Below, piece by piece: positions 7,873-15,312 of a stretch of 20,575 nucleotides of DNA. A program made the position numbers and the translations under genes. Origin of the DNA: JAGLTN01 sp023135255 (GTDB lineage Bacteria; Planctomycetota; Phycisphaerae; Sedimentisphaerales; Anaerobacaceae); NCBI GenBank assembly GCA_030639495.1, contig DAOWCP010000041.1:1-20575 (forward strand), given 5' to 3'. The notes below the pieces were generated by a model. The model did no database searches. It was not told the origin of the DNA and saw only the letters and a list, made by a program, of their open reading frames with translations. Numbering within the stretch: position 1 is the stretch's first letter; every line of letters starts with the position of its first letter.

Positions 7873-8646
7873 ATGAAAAAAACATCTGTTATTGTATGGG
7901 TTATTTTGATTCTGGTTAGCATGCCCCTGCTAACCGGTTGCTGTCAAAAGGTAACAAGGCACGCAAGCGTCGTCGGTATCGACAAAAAAGATATCTGCGA
8001 ATATAAGAAACTCCACGCCGACGTCTGGCCTGCGGTACTTAAAGACATCCGCCAGAGCAATATTGAAAATTACTCGATATACTTAGGCCAAACCACCCCT
8101 GATAAAAACTATCTTTTCTTTTATTACGAATATACCGGACACAACCATAAAAAAGATATGGCCAAAATGGCTAAAGGTGAGGAAATGCAGAGGTGGTGGA
8201 AAATCACCCAGCCAATGTTAAAACCTTTAGAGGTTCGCAAAGAAGATGAACACGGCGCAAAGTGGGAAGAAGTTTTCCACCACCAAGGCCCAGCCTACAA
8301 AGGCAAACCCGTTAAACGATTTGGCTCAATCATAGGCATAGAAGAGAAAAATATTCTTGCCTATACCCAGATGCACGAAACCGTCTGGTCTGGTGTGCTG
8401 GCTTCCATAGACAGATGCAATATTCGGAATTATTCGATTTACCTCGGCCAAATCGAACCGGGAAATTGGCTTCTGTTTAGTTACTTTGAGTATATTGGCA
8501 ATGACTTCGAAGGCGACATGGCAAAGATAGGCAACAAGGTAACAAAAACATGGTGGACCTACACCGACCCCCTGCAAAGGCCGTTACCAACACGTAAAAA
8601 AGGCCAGCATTGGGCAACAATGGAAGAAGTCTTCCACACAGACTAA
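7873..8646 (+). CDS. Lipoprotein with two tandem L-rhamnose-mutarotase (RhaM/YiiL) domains
   Basis: 257 residues. A lysine-rich start, hydrophobic core and lipobox LLTGC (19-23) predict a lipidated export signal with mature N-terminal Cys23. Two copies of the RhaM fold (PF05336) follow at about 31-136 and 147-255. Each keeps the Tyr-x3-His pair (Tyr44/His48 and Tyr164/His168), an N-Y-S-I-Y-L strand, the Trp-Trp pair (108-109 and 227-228) and the closing EEVF motif, so both active sites look intact. RhaM enzymes interconvert alpha and beta anomers of L-rhamnose in the cytosol as single-domain dimers; a fused, envelope-anchored pair is unusual. GGAG lies 8 nt before the ATG. It is cotranscribed with the symporter and probably delivers the transported anomer at the outer face of the inner membrane (inference). 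It converges with fucU, with 3 bp between the stop codons. Confidence 0.88.
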   Translation: MKKTSVIVWVILILVSMPLLTGCCQKVTRHASVVGIDKKDICEYKKLHADVWPAVLKDIRQSNIENYSIYLGQTTPDKNYLFFYYEYTGHNHKKDMAKMAKGEEMQRWWKITQPMLKPLEVRKEDEHGAKWEEVFHHQGPAYKGKPVKRFGSIIGIEEKNILAYTQMHETVWSGVLASIDRCNIRNYSIYLGQIEPGNWLLFSYFEYIGNDFEGDMAKIGNKVTKTWWTYTDPLQRPLPTRKKGQHWATMEEVFHTD

Positions 8647-8649
8647 GCT

Positions 8650-9075
8650 TTAGATGACGCCTTTTTTAAGAATGATATTTGCATACAAAGCTTTCTCGCC
8701 TGTAGCCACGACAGCGTATGCTTTTTTAGCTCTTTCGTAAAAGTTGAATCGCTCTACAAAATCAAAGTCGGTAAATTTTTCGCCGCTTGCGGCAATTATC
8801 TTTTTGTATTCCTGCCATATTGCAGGCTTGGTACTATCCCCTTCGACAATACTCATCAGCACAACAGGCTTTGGAACATATATATCCAGCGGAAATAATT
8901 TCAGCACAGATTCGAGCAGCGGGCATACACCATGGCCGTCACAGCGAACAAGCCTTTGCGCAATACTCGCAGACGGAAAATTTCCGTCAGCCAAAACTAT
9001 CTCATCACCATGCCCCATTTCCATTAAAACCTTCAGCAACCCAGGCGATAATATACTGTCAATCCCTTTAAGCAT
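8650..9075 (-). CDS. fucU: L-fucose mutarotase, FucU/RbsD family
   Basis: 141 residues, standard FucU length. The N-terminus MLKGIDSILSPGLLKVLMEM leads into GHGDEIVLADGNFP, with His22 and Asp30 at the positions known in E. coli FucU, and Tyr120 also matches. FucU interconverts fucose anomers (EC 5.1.3.29) as a ring-shaped cytosolic oligomer; the sister protein RbsD acts on ribose. The length and the preserved Tyr120 favour FucU. AAAGG is 8 nt before the ATG. It lies 26 bp downstream of the URO-D family gene and is almost certainly on the same transcript. Together with the rhamnose-mutarotase lipoprotein it points to 6-deoxyhexose use. Confidence 0.88.
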   Translation of the reverse strand: MLKGIDSILSPGLLKVLMEMGHGDEIVLADGNFPSASIAQRLVRCDGHGVCPLLESVLKLFPLDIYVPKPVVLMSIVEGDSTKPAIWQEYKKIIAASGEKFTDFDFVERFNFYERAKKAYAVVATGEKALYANIILKKGVI

Positions 9076-9101
9076 TTTCTGTGCCTTTCTGTATTTAAAT
9101 A

Positions 9102-10346
9102 CTATTTGCTATTAAACTCTTGGACTGCTTCGAACATCGCGATTATATTTTCAGGCTCAATCTCAGGCAAAATATTATGAACAGTATTAAAAACAAATCC
9201 GCCGCCTTTAGAAAATATCTCAAGCCTTTCAAGAACATGCTCTTTAACCTGCTCAGGCGTTGCGCGATTTAAGATATCACGGGTATCACAACCGCCTCCC
9301 CAGAAGGTAATATCATTACCAAACTCTTCTTTCAGCTTTTCAGGCTCCATATCAACACAACTCGTTTGAACAGGATTAAGGATTTCAAAACCCGCTTCGA
9401 TAAGTCCGGGAATTAGTTTATAAATCCCGCCGCAACTATGAAGCATTGTCTTCATTGAGCTGTTTTTCTTTACATAATCGCAGAGCTGTTTGTGCCTGGG
9501 CAAAAATAATTCTTTGTAGCTGCCAGGCGACATAAATGGACCAGTATCCATCCCCAGGTCGTCGCCGAATTTTATAATATCAACAACATCACCTACATAT
9601 TTGCACGCTTTTTCCAAACCAGCCATGTGAGATTCCATCAAAGCGTCCAGCAGCTTTACCACGTTATCTGGGTCGGCAACGACATCCATCATGAAATTAT
9701 CCATACGCCGAAGGAAGGACCCCCATTCAAAAAGATTACAGCCGATACCAAGAAGCAATGCTTTGTCAGTTGTCTCACGAAGCTCAATACATTTTTCTCG
9801 AAGCCTGTCCCAGAAATCTTCTTCGCAGGCGTGATCCCATGGGCTCGCCGCAAAAGTCGCCCACATAACTTTAGACATTGCTTTCGGCAGATCATCGAAA
9901 TTATCTGGATAGCCGTCAACATAAGGAAACTCACACTGGTCGAAAAATGTCCCTGAATTAGGCATCTTCGCAATGAGATCACCCTCTTTATCATAAGCCA
10001 ACCAGCTCCCGTCAGGCTGTTTTACAGGCCAAAACCACTTCGGATACTGAGCCTTTGAACCATCCACCAGCTCTACGTCATACCATTTGTCACTATCGAC
10101 ATTGAACGCCCTGCCGACGTCGAGAACATCTACGCCGAATTTTTCGATTATAAAATCTTCAGGCTCTGCTAACTGCTGAACCACATCATATATACGCGTT
10201 TGACCCTGGGTTATGCCGAGGTATTTTTTCAGATTGTTATAGGCAATCGCGGATATACAAGAGCTGGGAGTTGCCCCGAGATCCACAGGCACCTTGTCTG
10301 GTTGTTTATGCTCTATAGCTGCAAGAACTCTTTCACGTGACGTCAT
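9102..10346 (-). CDS. Uroporphyrinogen decarboxylase (URO-D) superfamily protein, probably not a heme enzyme
   Basis: 414 residues, longer than HemE (about 350), with the URO-D/MtaA TIM-barrel fold. It starts MTSRERVLAAIEHKQPDKVP, the usual opening of MtaA/CmuA-like and uncharacterised URO-D relatives. The zinc site of methyltransferase-type members is visible: His303-x-Cys305 in LHSCGGI and Cys353 in GGGCDT. HemE lacks this site. MtaA-like proteins move methyl groups between corrinoid proteins and thiols, but no corrinoid protein is encoded next to it here. Relatives are frequent in planctomycete sugar operons with unknown roles. Its place upstream of fucU, under a control region shared with the symporter, suggests a role in a 6-deoxysugar or O-methyl-sugar pathway, which is speculative. 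AGGAAA sits 7 nt before the ATG. Confidence 0.8.
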   Translation of the reverse strand: MTSRERVLAAIEHKQPDKVPVDLGATPSSCISAIAYNNLKKYLGITQGQTRIYDVVQQLAEPEDFIIEKFGVDVLDVGRAFNVDSDKWYDVELVDGSKAQYPKWFWPVKQPDGSWLAYDKEGDLIAKMPNSGTFFDQCEFPYVDGYPDNFDDLPKAMSKVMWATFAASPWDHACEEDFWDRLREKCIELRETTDKALLLGIGCNLFEWGSFLRRMDNFMMDVVADPDNVVKLLDALMESHMAGLEKACKYVGDVVDIIKFGDDLGMDTGPFMSPGSYKELFLPRHKQLCDYVKKNSSMKTMLHSCGGIYKLIPGLIEAGFEILNPVQTSCVDMEPEKLKEEFGNDITFWGGGCDTRDILNRATPEQVKEHVLERLEIFSKGGGFVFNTVHNILPEIEPENIIAMFEAVQEFNSK

Positions 10347-10420
10347 AATAGTATTTCCTGAACAATTAATTTCAACCTCTGCTCAAAACAGCATTCTACC
10401 AGCTAAATCAATCTCAATCA

Positions 10421-10470
10421 ATTGTTTGACAGATTAGTTATTTGCTAATATCATTATTTGTTTGCAGTAT
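10421..10470. promoter_or_regulatory. Control region between URO-D and waaA, sharing motifs with the symporter operon
   Basis: Bases 10421-10470 contain TTGTTTGACAGATTAG, TTATTTGCTAAT and TCATTATTTGTTTG. The symporter control region has TCATTATTTGACTAAT, TTATTTGCTATGG and TTATTTGTTTGACTAAT. The shared TTATTTG/TTTGAC/CTAAT words in similar order suggest a common regulator, acting on the leftward URO-D-fucU transcript and possibly also on waaA. The regulator gene is not in the window. Confidence 0.4.
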
Positions 10471-10486
10471 TATGCTATTATATACT
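10458..10486 (+). promoter_or_regulatory. waaA promoter
   Basis: TTGTTT (10458-10463) and TATACT (10481-10486) are 17 bp apart, a good sigma-70-like pair. Transcription would start near 10493, giving a leader of roughly 95 nt. TATACT is the first element shared with the upstream leader copy. Confidence 0.5.
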
Positions 10487-10581
10487 GATCTCAATTGAAT
10501 TTTACAGTTTATCCGCGGATAACTAACTTAAAGATAAGAAGCTATGGATTTATTCGCGGACATTTACTACCCTGAAGGGTA
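10481..10581 (+). repeat. waaA leader (copy B), possible structured or mobile leader element
   Basis: The partner of the copy at 5100-5200. It runs from the -10 box to just before the waaA start. It contains the perfect 14-bp palindrome TTATCCGCGGATAA (10509-10522) and TACCCTGAAGGGTA (10568-10581), which as RNA gives a 5-bp stem UACCC/GGGUA with a UGAA tetraloop. That hairpin includes the GAAGGG ribosome site of waaA. In copy A the stem is unchanged and the loop is UUAA. Differences between the copies do not favour third codon positions, so the segment is more likely regulatory than coding. Confidence 0.65.
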
Positions 10582-10588
10582 TAACAGG

Positions 10589-11878
10589 ATGGCCATGAGA
10601 TATATTCTCAATTTATTATATTTAGTCGCTTTGGTGCTTATCAGCCCAATAGCAATTTACAGAATGATCCGCCAAAAGCGCTACCGCAAGGGCTGGAGCA
10701 ATCGTATCGGCAATATCAAAAGGCGATCCCCCGACAAAAAATGTATCTGGATACACGCAGTCAGCGTTGGCGAGGTAAACGCAACCAGAACTGTTATAAA
10801 AGAACTCAGTGAAAAGCTCTCCGATTACGAAATTGTCATCAGCACAACAACCGATACAGGCTTTGCAAGGGCCGCCGCCATTTATGGCAAAAAACATCTG
10901 GTCTTCTTTTTCCCGATGGATTTCACATTCACAATGAACCGGGCATTTAAAAACATCCGCCCCAATTGCTGTTTGCTGATGGAGCTGGAGGTTTGGCCAA
11001 ACTTTGTCCGCACCGCAAACCAATTCAATGCCCCTGTCGTCGTCGTTAATGGCCGAATATCCGACAGAAGCTTTGCGAGATATAGCAAGATAAAACCAAT
11101 CACCCGCATGATGTTTTCAAAAATAAGCCTCATACTTTCGCAATCCAAACAATATACCGATAGATTCATCGCACTGTCAGTCAGCAGCGAAAAAGTTATT
11201 ACTACCGGCTCATTAAAATACGATACAGCAGAGACGAACCCAAACACCGATGGGGTAAAAGAGCTTAAAGAAAAACTAAAACTTACAGATGAACCCTTGC
11301 TTGTTGCCGGCGGTACGGGCAATAATGAAGAAAAAATAATCCTCGGTGTATTCTGCAAATTAAAAAAACTGCACAAAGATTTAAGACTCGTAATCGTGCC
11401 TCGCAAACCTGAGCGTTTTGATGAAGTGGCTAAGCTTATCGAAGCTACGGGCTTTGGTATAATTCGTTTCAGCCAGGTTAAAGCCAACAACGTTGAAGTA
11501 GCCTCTGGTGATAAATCGATCATACTTGGTGACACGATGGGCGATCTGCGGAAGTTTTACACCATCGCTGACATAAATTTTGTGGGCAGAACTCTTGTGC
11601 CTATGGGTGGCTCAGATATGATGGAAGCCGCAGCATCAGGCAATTGCACCATCTTCGGCCCTCATGCTTTTAATTTCAGACAGACGGTTGATGCTCTGAT
11701 TCAAGACAATGGAGCAATAATGGTTCAAAACCCCGATCAGCTGTATGAAACTCTGCAAAAATGCCTTAGCGACCACGATTACAGAGAAACCATCGCCAAC
11801 AAAGGCAGGGATATAATCATTGAAAATCAGGGTGCTACACAAAAAGCCGTTGAGGAAATAGTTAAGCTAATCAGCTAA
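10589..11878 (+). CDS. waaA: 3-deoxy-D-manno-octulosonic acid (Kdo) transferase, GT30
   Basis: 429 residues from this start, close to E. coli WaaA (425). A membrane anchor NLLYLVALVLISPIAIYR is followed by a basic patch, then IWIHAVSVGEVNATR with the catalytic Glu at residue 62 (Glu60 in E. coli). STTTDTGF, FFFPMDF, MELEVWPN and the NGRISDRSF segment are all family landmarks. It transfers Kdo from CMP-Kdo to lipid A precursor on the cytoplasmic side of the inner membrane. An in-frame ATG at 10544 would add 15 residues. I prefer 10589 because GAAGGG ends 9 nt before it, homologues start at the membrane helix, and the extra codons lie inside the repeated leader where copy A has no ATG and a TAA. 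A 14-nt palindrome AGCTAA-AA-TTAGCT overlaps the stop codon but has no T-run. Confidence 0.93.
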   Translation: MAMRYILNLLYLVALVLISPIAIYRMIRQKRYRKGWSNRIGNIKRRSPDKKCIWIHAVSVGEVNATRTVIKELSEKLSDYEIVISTTTDTGFARAAAIYGKKHLVFFFPMDFTFTMNRAFKNIRPNCCLLMELEVWPNFVRTANQFNAPVVVVNGRISDRSFARYSKIKPITRMMFSKISLILSQSKQYTDRFIALSVSSEKVITTGSLKYDTAETNPNTDGVKELKEKLKLTDEPLLVAGGTGNNEEKIILGVFCKLKKLHKDLRLVIVPRKPERFDEVAKLIEATGFGIIRFSQVKANNVEVASGDKSIILGDTMGDLRKFYTIADINFVGRTLVPMGGSDMMEAAASGNCTIFGPHAFNFRQTVDALIQDNGAIMVQNPDQLYETLQKCLSDHDYRETIANKGRDIIIENQGATQKAVEEIVKLIS

Positions 11879-11937
11879 AATTAGCTTTCAGATCGATCTT
11901 TTCTATACTTAGCAGTTAATGCCCCTTCAGACACAAA

Positions 11938-12735
11938 CTAAACCGGATTATACACGTAGCTATAGTTCGGTTCGGATTGTGGTTTGCCAGGCCAGCTTAG
12001 TTCGTCAAATAGAAATTCGCAGGCTTGTCTTAGCATTACATCAGGCATACTCGGTGTCATCTCTATCGAAGCTACGACATCTTTTTCATAATCTTTAAGA
12101 CAGCCAAGAAGATAATCCCAGTTTTTACGGGAGATACCGCCTTTTAATCCGGGCGGCTGATGGTCATCAGCCTGGCCGTAATTATCAGTCAAGTGCAGAT
12201 GTGTCACTCTCTCTGCAAGCTGATCTGCATAGTCTCTAAAGCTGAATTTCGAATCTATATTTGCGTAGCCTATATCAAGACATAATTTCAGATTATCGAA
12301 CCTTTCAACAAGTTTAAGAACTTTTTTCAAAGACCCCGTTTCAATTGAAACAGATACCTGGCTTTGTTTTGCATAATTTACTATTTCCGCTGAGAAATCA
12401 CAGCCATTAATATCTGATTGCTCCGGGATGCCAAAGCTTTGCAGGTCTGTGACAATATCCGCATCAAGCAGCCTGGCACAATCTATCTGCTCTCGCCATT
12501 GTTCCAGAGACGGGTTATCATTTCTGCTCCGCATTACCACGAGCATGTCTTTTGTTGCTTCTGTAAGCCTGGACCAGTTGCGTTTGCTGTAACGACACTC
12601 ATTATAGCCCTTCATGCTGGGCCAAAGTTCTACGCCGAAGCCGCGGGATTTGAGGAACTGGCATTCCTGTTCGAAAGAAAGATAATTTTCACGCCACCAG
12701 AATATCATAGTTGAAACAGCATACTTAATCTGCAT
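11938..12735 (-). CDS. Sugar phosphate isomerase/epimerase-like TIM-barrel protein (AP endonuclease 2 superfamily)
   Basis: 265 residues from the chosen start. The pattern fits the xylose-isomerase-like TIM barrel (PF01261): an opening strand MQIKYAVST, GFGVELWPS (33-40), SIETG with Glu132, LCLDIGYAN with Asp154, VTHLHLTDN with His181, DDHQPPGLKGG with His192, and ASIEMTP with Glu225. These are the usual divalent-metal ligand positions. Such enzymes isomerise or epimerise sugars or inositols, but the substrate is not predictable. The open frame extends to 12807 and would add 24 hydrophobic residues. I reject that start because AGGAG (12744-12748) lies 8 nt before the inner ATG and the barrel begins there, although the extension superficially resembles a signal peptide. 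It converges with waaA, with 59 bp between. Confidence 0.8.
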   Translation of the reverse strand: MQIKYAVSTMIFWWRENYLSFEQECQFLKSRGFGVELWPSMKGYNECRYSKRNWSRLTEATKDMLVVMRSRNDNPSLEQWREQIDCARLLDADIVTDLQSFGIPEQSDINGCDFSAEIVNYAKQSQVSVSIETGSLKKVLKLVERFDNLKLCLDIGYANIDSKFSFRDYADQLAERVTHLHLTDNYGQADDHQPPGLKGGISRKNWDYLLGCLKDYEKDVVASIEMTPSMPDVMLRQACEFLFDELSWPGKPQSEPNYSYVYNPV

Positions 12736-13199
12736 AACAAAAACTCCTGATATCAATACTGCCAAGCCGGATATTGCCAGCCCAAACAAAAAACATTTAA
12801 AAAACACTTCTCTTCAACCACACTTAAAAAAGCGATAACCAGCTTTGTGCTGTTGAATATTTTTTCTCGAAGATGTTATTTCTTCGCTACGCTGTTATAT
12901 ATCGGGCAAAAAAGCCTTATATATTTCATATTTTATTGTTTTAGCTGTTTTTTTAGGCTTAAAACCATAGCTTTCAGCTTAAAGGTCCTATAAATAAAAG
13001 GTGCCTCTAAAAAATTCATTTTGACATGCAAGTGAACCTTTTCGGTTTTGGTCAGTGTCATGCGAAAAGCGTTTTTTTCGAGCTTTTAGGCTGTTTAGCA
13101 AGGTTAAAAGCCTGTTTATTGTTAAATCTTAAAATTTTTGTTGAAATATTCGCGGAAACTGGTAGAATTTGGTGTTTTAGGTCGTTGGAGAAATTGACA
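12736..13199. other. Gene-free stretch upstream of rpmE
   Basis: 464 bp, AT-rich, with no gene I can support. It holds the upstream region of the leftward isomerase-like gene, a weak inverted repeat AAGCCT/AGGCTT (12912-12917 and 12955-12960, 37-nt loop), a small hairpin AACC-N6-GGTT near 13033-13046, and the rpmE promoter at its right end. I looked for tmRNA, SRP RNA, RNase P and 6S-like signatures and recognised none. Confidence 0.6.
13141..13168 (+). promoter_or_regulatory. rpmE promoter
   Basis: TTGAAA (13141-13146) and an extended -10 TGGTAGAAT (TAGAAT at 13163-13168) are separated by 16 bp. A start near 13175 gives a leader of about 25 nt before the rpmE ATG, with GGAG at 13187-13190. 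Confidence 0.55.
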
Positions 13200-13430
13200 A
13201 TGAAAAAAGATATACATCCAAAATATGAAAAAGTTACTGTTCGTTGCGGCTGTGGAAACACTTTTGAGACAAGGAGTACCGCAACCGAAGTACACGCTGA
13301 GATATGTTCAGCATGCCATCCGTTCTATACCGGCAAGCAGAAATATGTGGATACCGCTGGTAGAATTGAACGTTTTCAGAAAAAATACGGCAAACAGGAC
13401 TATTTCAAGAAAAAAGACGAAAAGAATTAG
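13200..13430 (+). CDS. rpmE: 50S ribosomal protein L31, zinc-binding form
   Basis: 76 residues starting MKKDIHPKYEKVTVRCGCGN, a classic L31. The four zinc cysteines are present: Cys16 and Cys18 (CGC) and Cys36 and Cys39 (CSAC), so this is the C+ paralogue used in zinc-replete cells. The HPFYTGKQKYVDTAGRIERF stretch is the most conserved part of the family. GGAG lies 9 nt before the ATG. The open frame extends upstream to 13026, but those 58 codons are leader and promoter and do not look like protein. It is followed by prfA, a common bacterial arrangement. Confidence 0.97.
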   Translation: MKKDIHPKYEKVTVRCGCGNTFETRSTATEVHAEICSACHPFYTGKQKYVDTAGRIERFQKKYGKQDYFKKKDEKN

Positions 13431-13452
13431 ATTCTTTGATTATGAACTATCG

Positions 13453-13488
13453 AGGCTCCGTATGTGCTGCGCACTTTTAGCGGAGCCT
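13453..13488 (+). terminator. Hairpin between rpmE and prfA, weak terminator or attenuator
   Basis: An 8-bp GC-rich stem AGGCTCCG/CGGAGCCT (13453-13460 with 13481-13488) encloses a smaller hairpin GTGC-TGC-GCAC. Only three T follow directly, so termination is probably partial. That would let rpmE be made in excess of prfA from one transcript. Confidence 0.55.
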
Positions 13489-13549
13489 TTACTATTTATC
13501 TTAAAAGCTCTTCCACAATCTAACCCTGTTATTTAAGAAATTGTTCATT

Positions 13550-14638
13550 ATGTCTGTAAATAAAGATTCGATACTGAAAAAATTAAATGAGATCGAGCAG
13601 CGCTATATCGAGATAGATAACAAAATAGCTGATCCTGAAATCGTATCTGACCATAATAAGCTGATTAGTTTGAGCAAAGAACAGGGCAAACTCAAATCGA
13701 TCGTCTCACAATACCGCGATTATAAAAAAGTCGCTGAAGCTATCGCTGAAGCGCACCAGATAATAGATGACCCTGACAGTGATAAAGAATTTAAAGAGCT
13801 TGCATCTGAAGAGCTAAAAGACATCCAGGGCAAAGACGAAGCCATGTTGGAAGGTATACAAAATGAGCTGGTGATGGCTGACGACAAAGCTGTCAATTCA
13901 GTTATTATAGAAATCCGCGCCGGCACAGGTGGCGATGAAGCTGCTCTTTTCGCACATAATCTTTATACAATGTACGTCAGATATGCGGAAACCAGACGCT
14001 GGAAAGTGGAACAGCTTGACTTTAGTGCTACGGAGCGGAACGGCTTTAGGGAAGTTGTATTCAGCGTTAAAGGCAAAGGTGTATGGTCAGAGCTTGGTTA
14101 TGAATCGGGCGGACACAGGGTTCAGAGGGTTCCCGAAACAGAATCACAAGGCCGGGTTCACACTTCCGCTGCTACTGTTGCGGTATTGCCTGAGCCGGAA
14201 GAAATAGATATAGAGATCAACCCAGCTGATGTTTTGGAACACGTCAGCAGAGCAGGCGGGCCCGGTGGCCAAGCTGTCAATAAGCTAAATTCGGCTATCA
14301 AACTTGAACACGTCCCAACCGGCATTACAGTCAGCATGAGAGATGAAAAAAGCCAACACAAAAACCGCGCAAAAGCATGGCGAATCCTGAGAAGCCGAAT
14401 TTATGAAAAGCTCGAAAGCGAAAGAAGAGCTGAAAGAGACTCACAGCGAAAAAACCTGATAGGCTCAGGAGACAGAAGTTCAAAGATAAGAACTTACAAC
14501 TTCCCGCAAAACCGTGTAACCGACCACAGGATCAACCTTTCACTTTACAGCCTTGACAAAATCATCCTCGGCGATATGGCAGAAATCGTAAAAGCCCTGC
14601 AGCAATACGACATCCAACAAAGAATCGAAAACCTTTAA
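13550..14638 (+). CDS. prfA: Peptide chain release factor 1
   Basis: 362 residues from this start, the usual RF1 length. The codon-recognition tripeptide is PET (195-197) in QRVPETESQGRVHTSA, which marks RF1 (UAA/UAG) and not RF2. The peptidyl-tRNA hydrolysis motif GGQ is at 239-241 in SRAGGPGGQAVNK. An upstream in-frame TTG at 13541 would add three residues; the ATG at 13550 is preferred by comparison with known RF1 N-termini, although the ribosome site (AAGAAA) is weak. In many bacteria prmC, the methyltransferase for the GGQ glutamine, follows directly; here a leftward gene follows instead. It may be cotranscribed with rpmE through the intervening hairpin. Confidence 0.97.
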   Translation: MSVNKDSILKKLNEIEQRYIEIDNKIADPEIVSDHNKLISLSKEQGKLKSIVSQYRDYKKVAEAIAEAHQIIDDPDSDKEFKELASEELKDIQGKDEAMLEGIQNELVMADDKAVNSVIIEIRAGTGGDEAALFAHNLYTMYVRYAETRRWKVEQLDFSATERNGFREVVFSVKGKGVWSELGYESGGHRVQRVPETESQGRVHTSAATVAVLPEPEEIDIEINPADVLEHVSRAGGPGGQAVNKLNSAIKLEHVPTGITVSMRDEKSQHKNRAKAWRILRSRIYEKLESERRAERDSQRKNLIGSGDRSSKIRTYNFPQNRVTDHRINLSLYSLDKIILGDMAEIVKALQQYDIQQRIENL

Positions 14639-14718
14639 ACAGAACTACTTAGCGATAAATTCCTCCATGGATATGACCTGTTCTATGCGCATTGGCAACC
14701 TTGAGCTATTTCCATATA

Positions 14719-14748
14719 AGCCTAACTATGTTTTAAATAATGTAGGCT
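14719..14748. terminator. Possible terminator between convergent genes
   Basis: A 6-bp stem AGCCTA/TAGGCT with an 18-nt loop lies 80 nt after prfA, followed on the plus strand by AACTTTTTC. Its right arm overlaps the stop codon of the leftward gene. The stem is short, so this is a tentative call, mainly for prfA. Confidence 0.35.
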
Positions 14749-15283
14749 AACTTTTTCTTTCTTCTTTTTCTTCATGCCCTTCATTTTTAGCAATCTGCCA
14801 TATTTTTCTTAGTTCGGTGACTTTTTCCCTACATTGCTCAATTGGCTTTTCTGGACGGTATCCTTTTATCTTATATGCGAGAAAGGGATAAGCAGAATAT
14901 AAAGCCCCTCGTCTCATCGCCCTTAGGAAAGATGATTCGTCCTCCATCATATTCAATATCAGGTCAATATGCTCTGTAATATCCTCTCCTCTTGCTTTAA
15001 GTTCCATTAGTAGAAAATTTGGTGTCCAACCATTCGGACAGGAAAATGGCCGACTATAGAGGTGTTGTCTCAGGTCATCAACGGTAAGCTCCGCTAATTG
15101 TTTTCTGGCTTTATTAACCATCAGTTTCATTCGTAATTTCCAAAGCCTTATGCCAATAACTGCCACTACAACGGCAGCAGCGATGCCCCACCCAATACCA
15201 TAAGATTCACTGATAGAGCCACCGATAGCAAGCATAAAGGCAAGGGTAAATACGACTGACATAATATCAAATACGGTAATCAT
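14747..15283 (-). CDS. Small membrane-anchored protein of unknown function
   Basis: 178 residues. Two hydrophobic helices at about 5-22 and 29-47 are followed by a basic stretch and a soluble, helical and charged C-terminal domain, ending in a Glu/Lys-rich tail. The segment from about 88 to 140 (FLLMELKARGEDITEHIDLI, then a helix with RAMRRGALYSAYPFLAY) loosely resembles a HEAT-like helical pair, which is only an impression. I do not recognise the family. The start is fixed by a perfect AGGAGG (15290-15295) 6 nt before this ATG; the frame extends upstream to 15340 without support. It is monocistronic as far as can be seen, converging with prfA. Confidence 0.7.
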   Translation of the reverse strand: MITVFDIMSVVFTLAFMLAIGGSISESYGIGWGIAAAVVVAVIGIRLWKLRMKLMVNKARKQLAELTVDDLRQHLYSRPFSCPNGWTPNFLLMELKARGEDITEHIDLILNMMEDESSFLRAMRRGALYSAYPFLAYKIKGYRPEKPIEQCREKVTELRKIWQIAKNEGHEEKEERKS

Positions 15284-15312
15284 TTTTTGCCTCCTGAATT
15301 TTAACTTCAATA

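Noticed and set aside
11873..11886. Terminator at the end of waaA
   Set aside because: AGCTAA-AA-TTAGCT is a perfect short palindrome but is AT-rich, overlaps the stop codon and is not followed by T residues.
12736..12807. 24-residue hydrophobic extension of the isomerase-like protein, possible signal peptide
   Set aside because: The barrel begins at the inner ATG, which has a good AGGAG at the right spacing. The outer ATG has no proper ribosome site, and this enzyme class is usually cytosolic.
12830..13140. Non-coding RNA or riboswitch upstream of rpmE
   Set aside because: Only weak short inverted repeats; no known conserved motif was recognised.
13026..13199. N-terminal extension of L31
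   Set aside because: The 58 extra codons cover the promoter and ribosome site, and L31 is always short and begins MKxxIHP.
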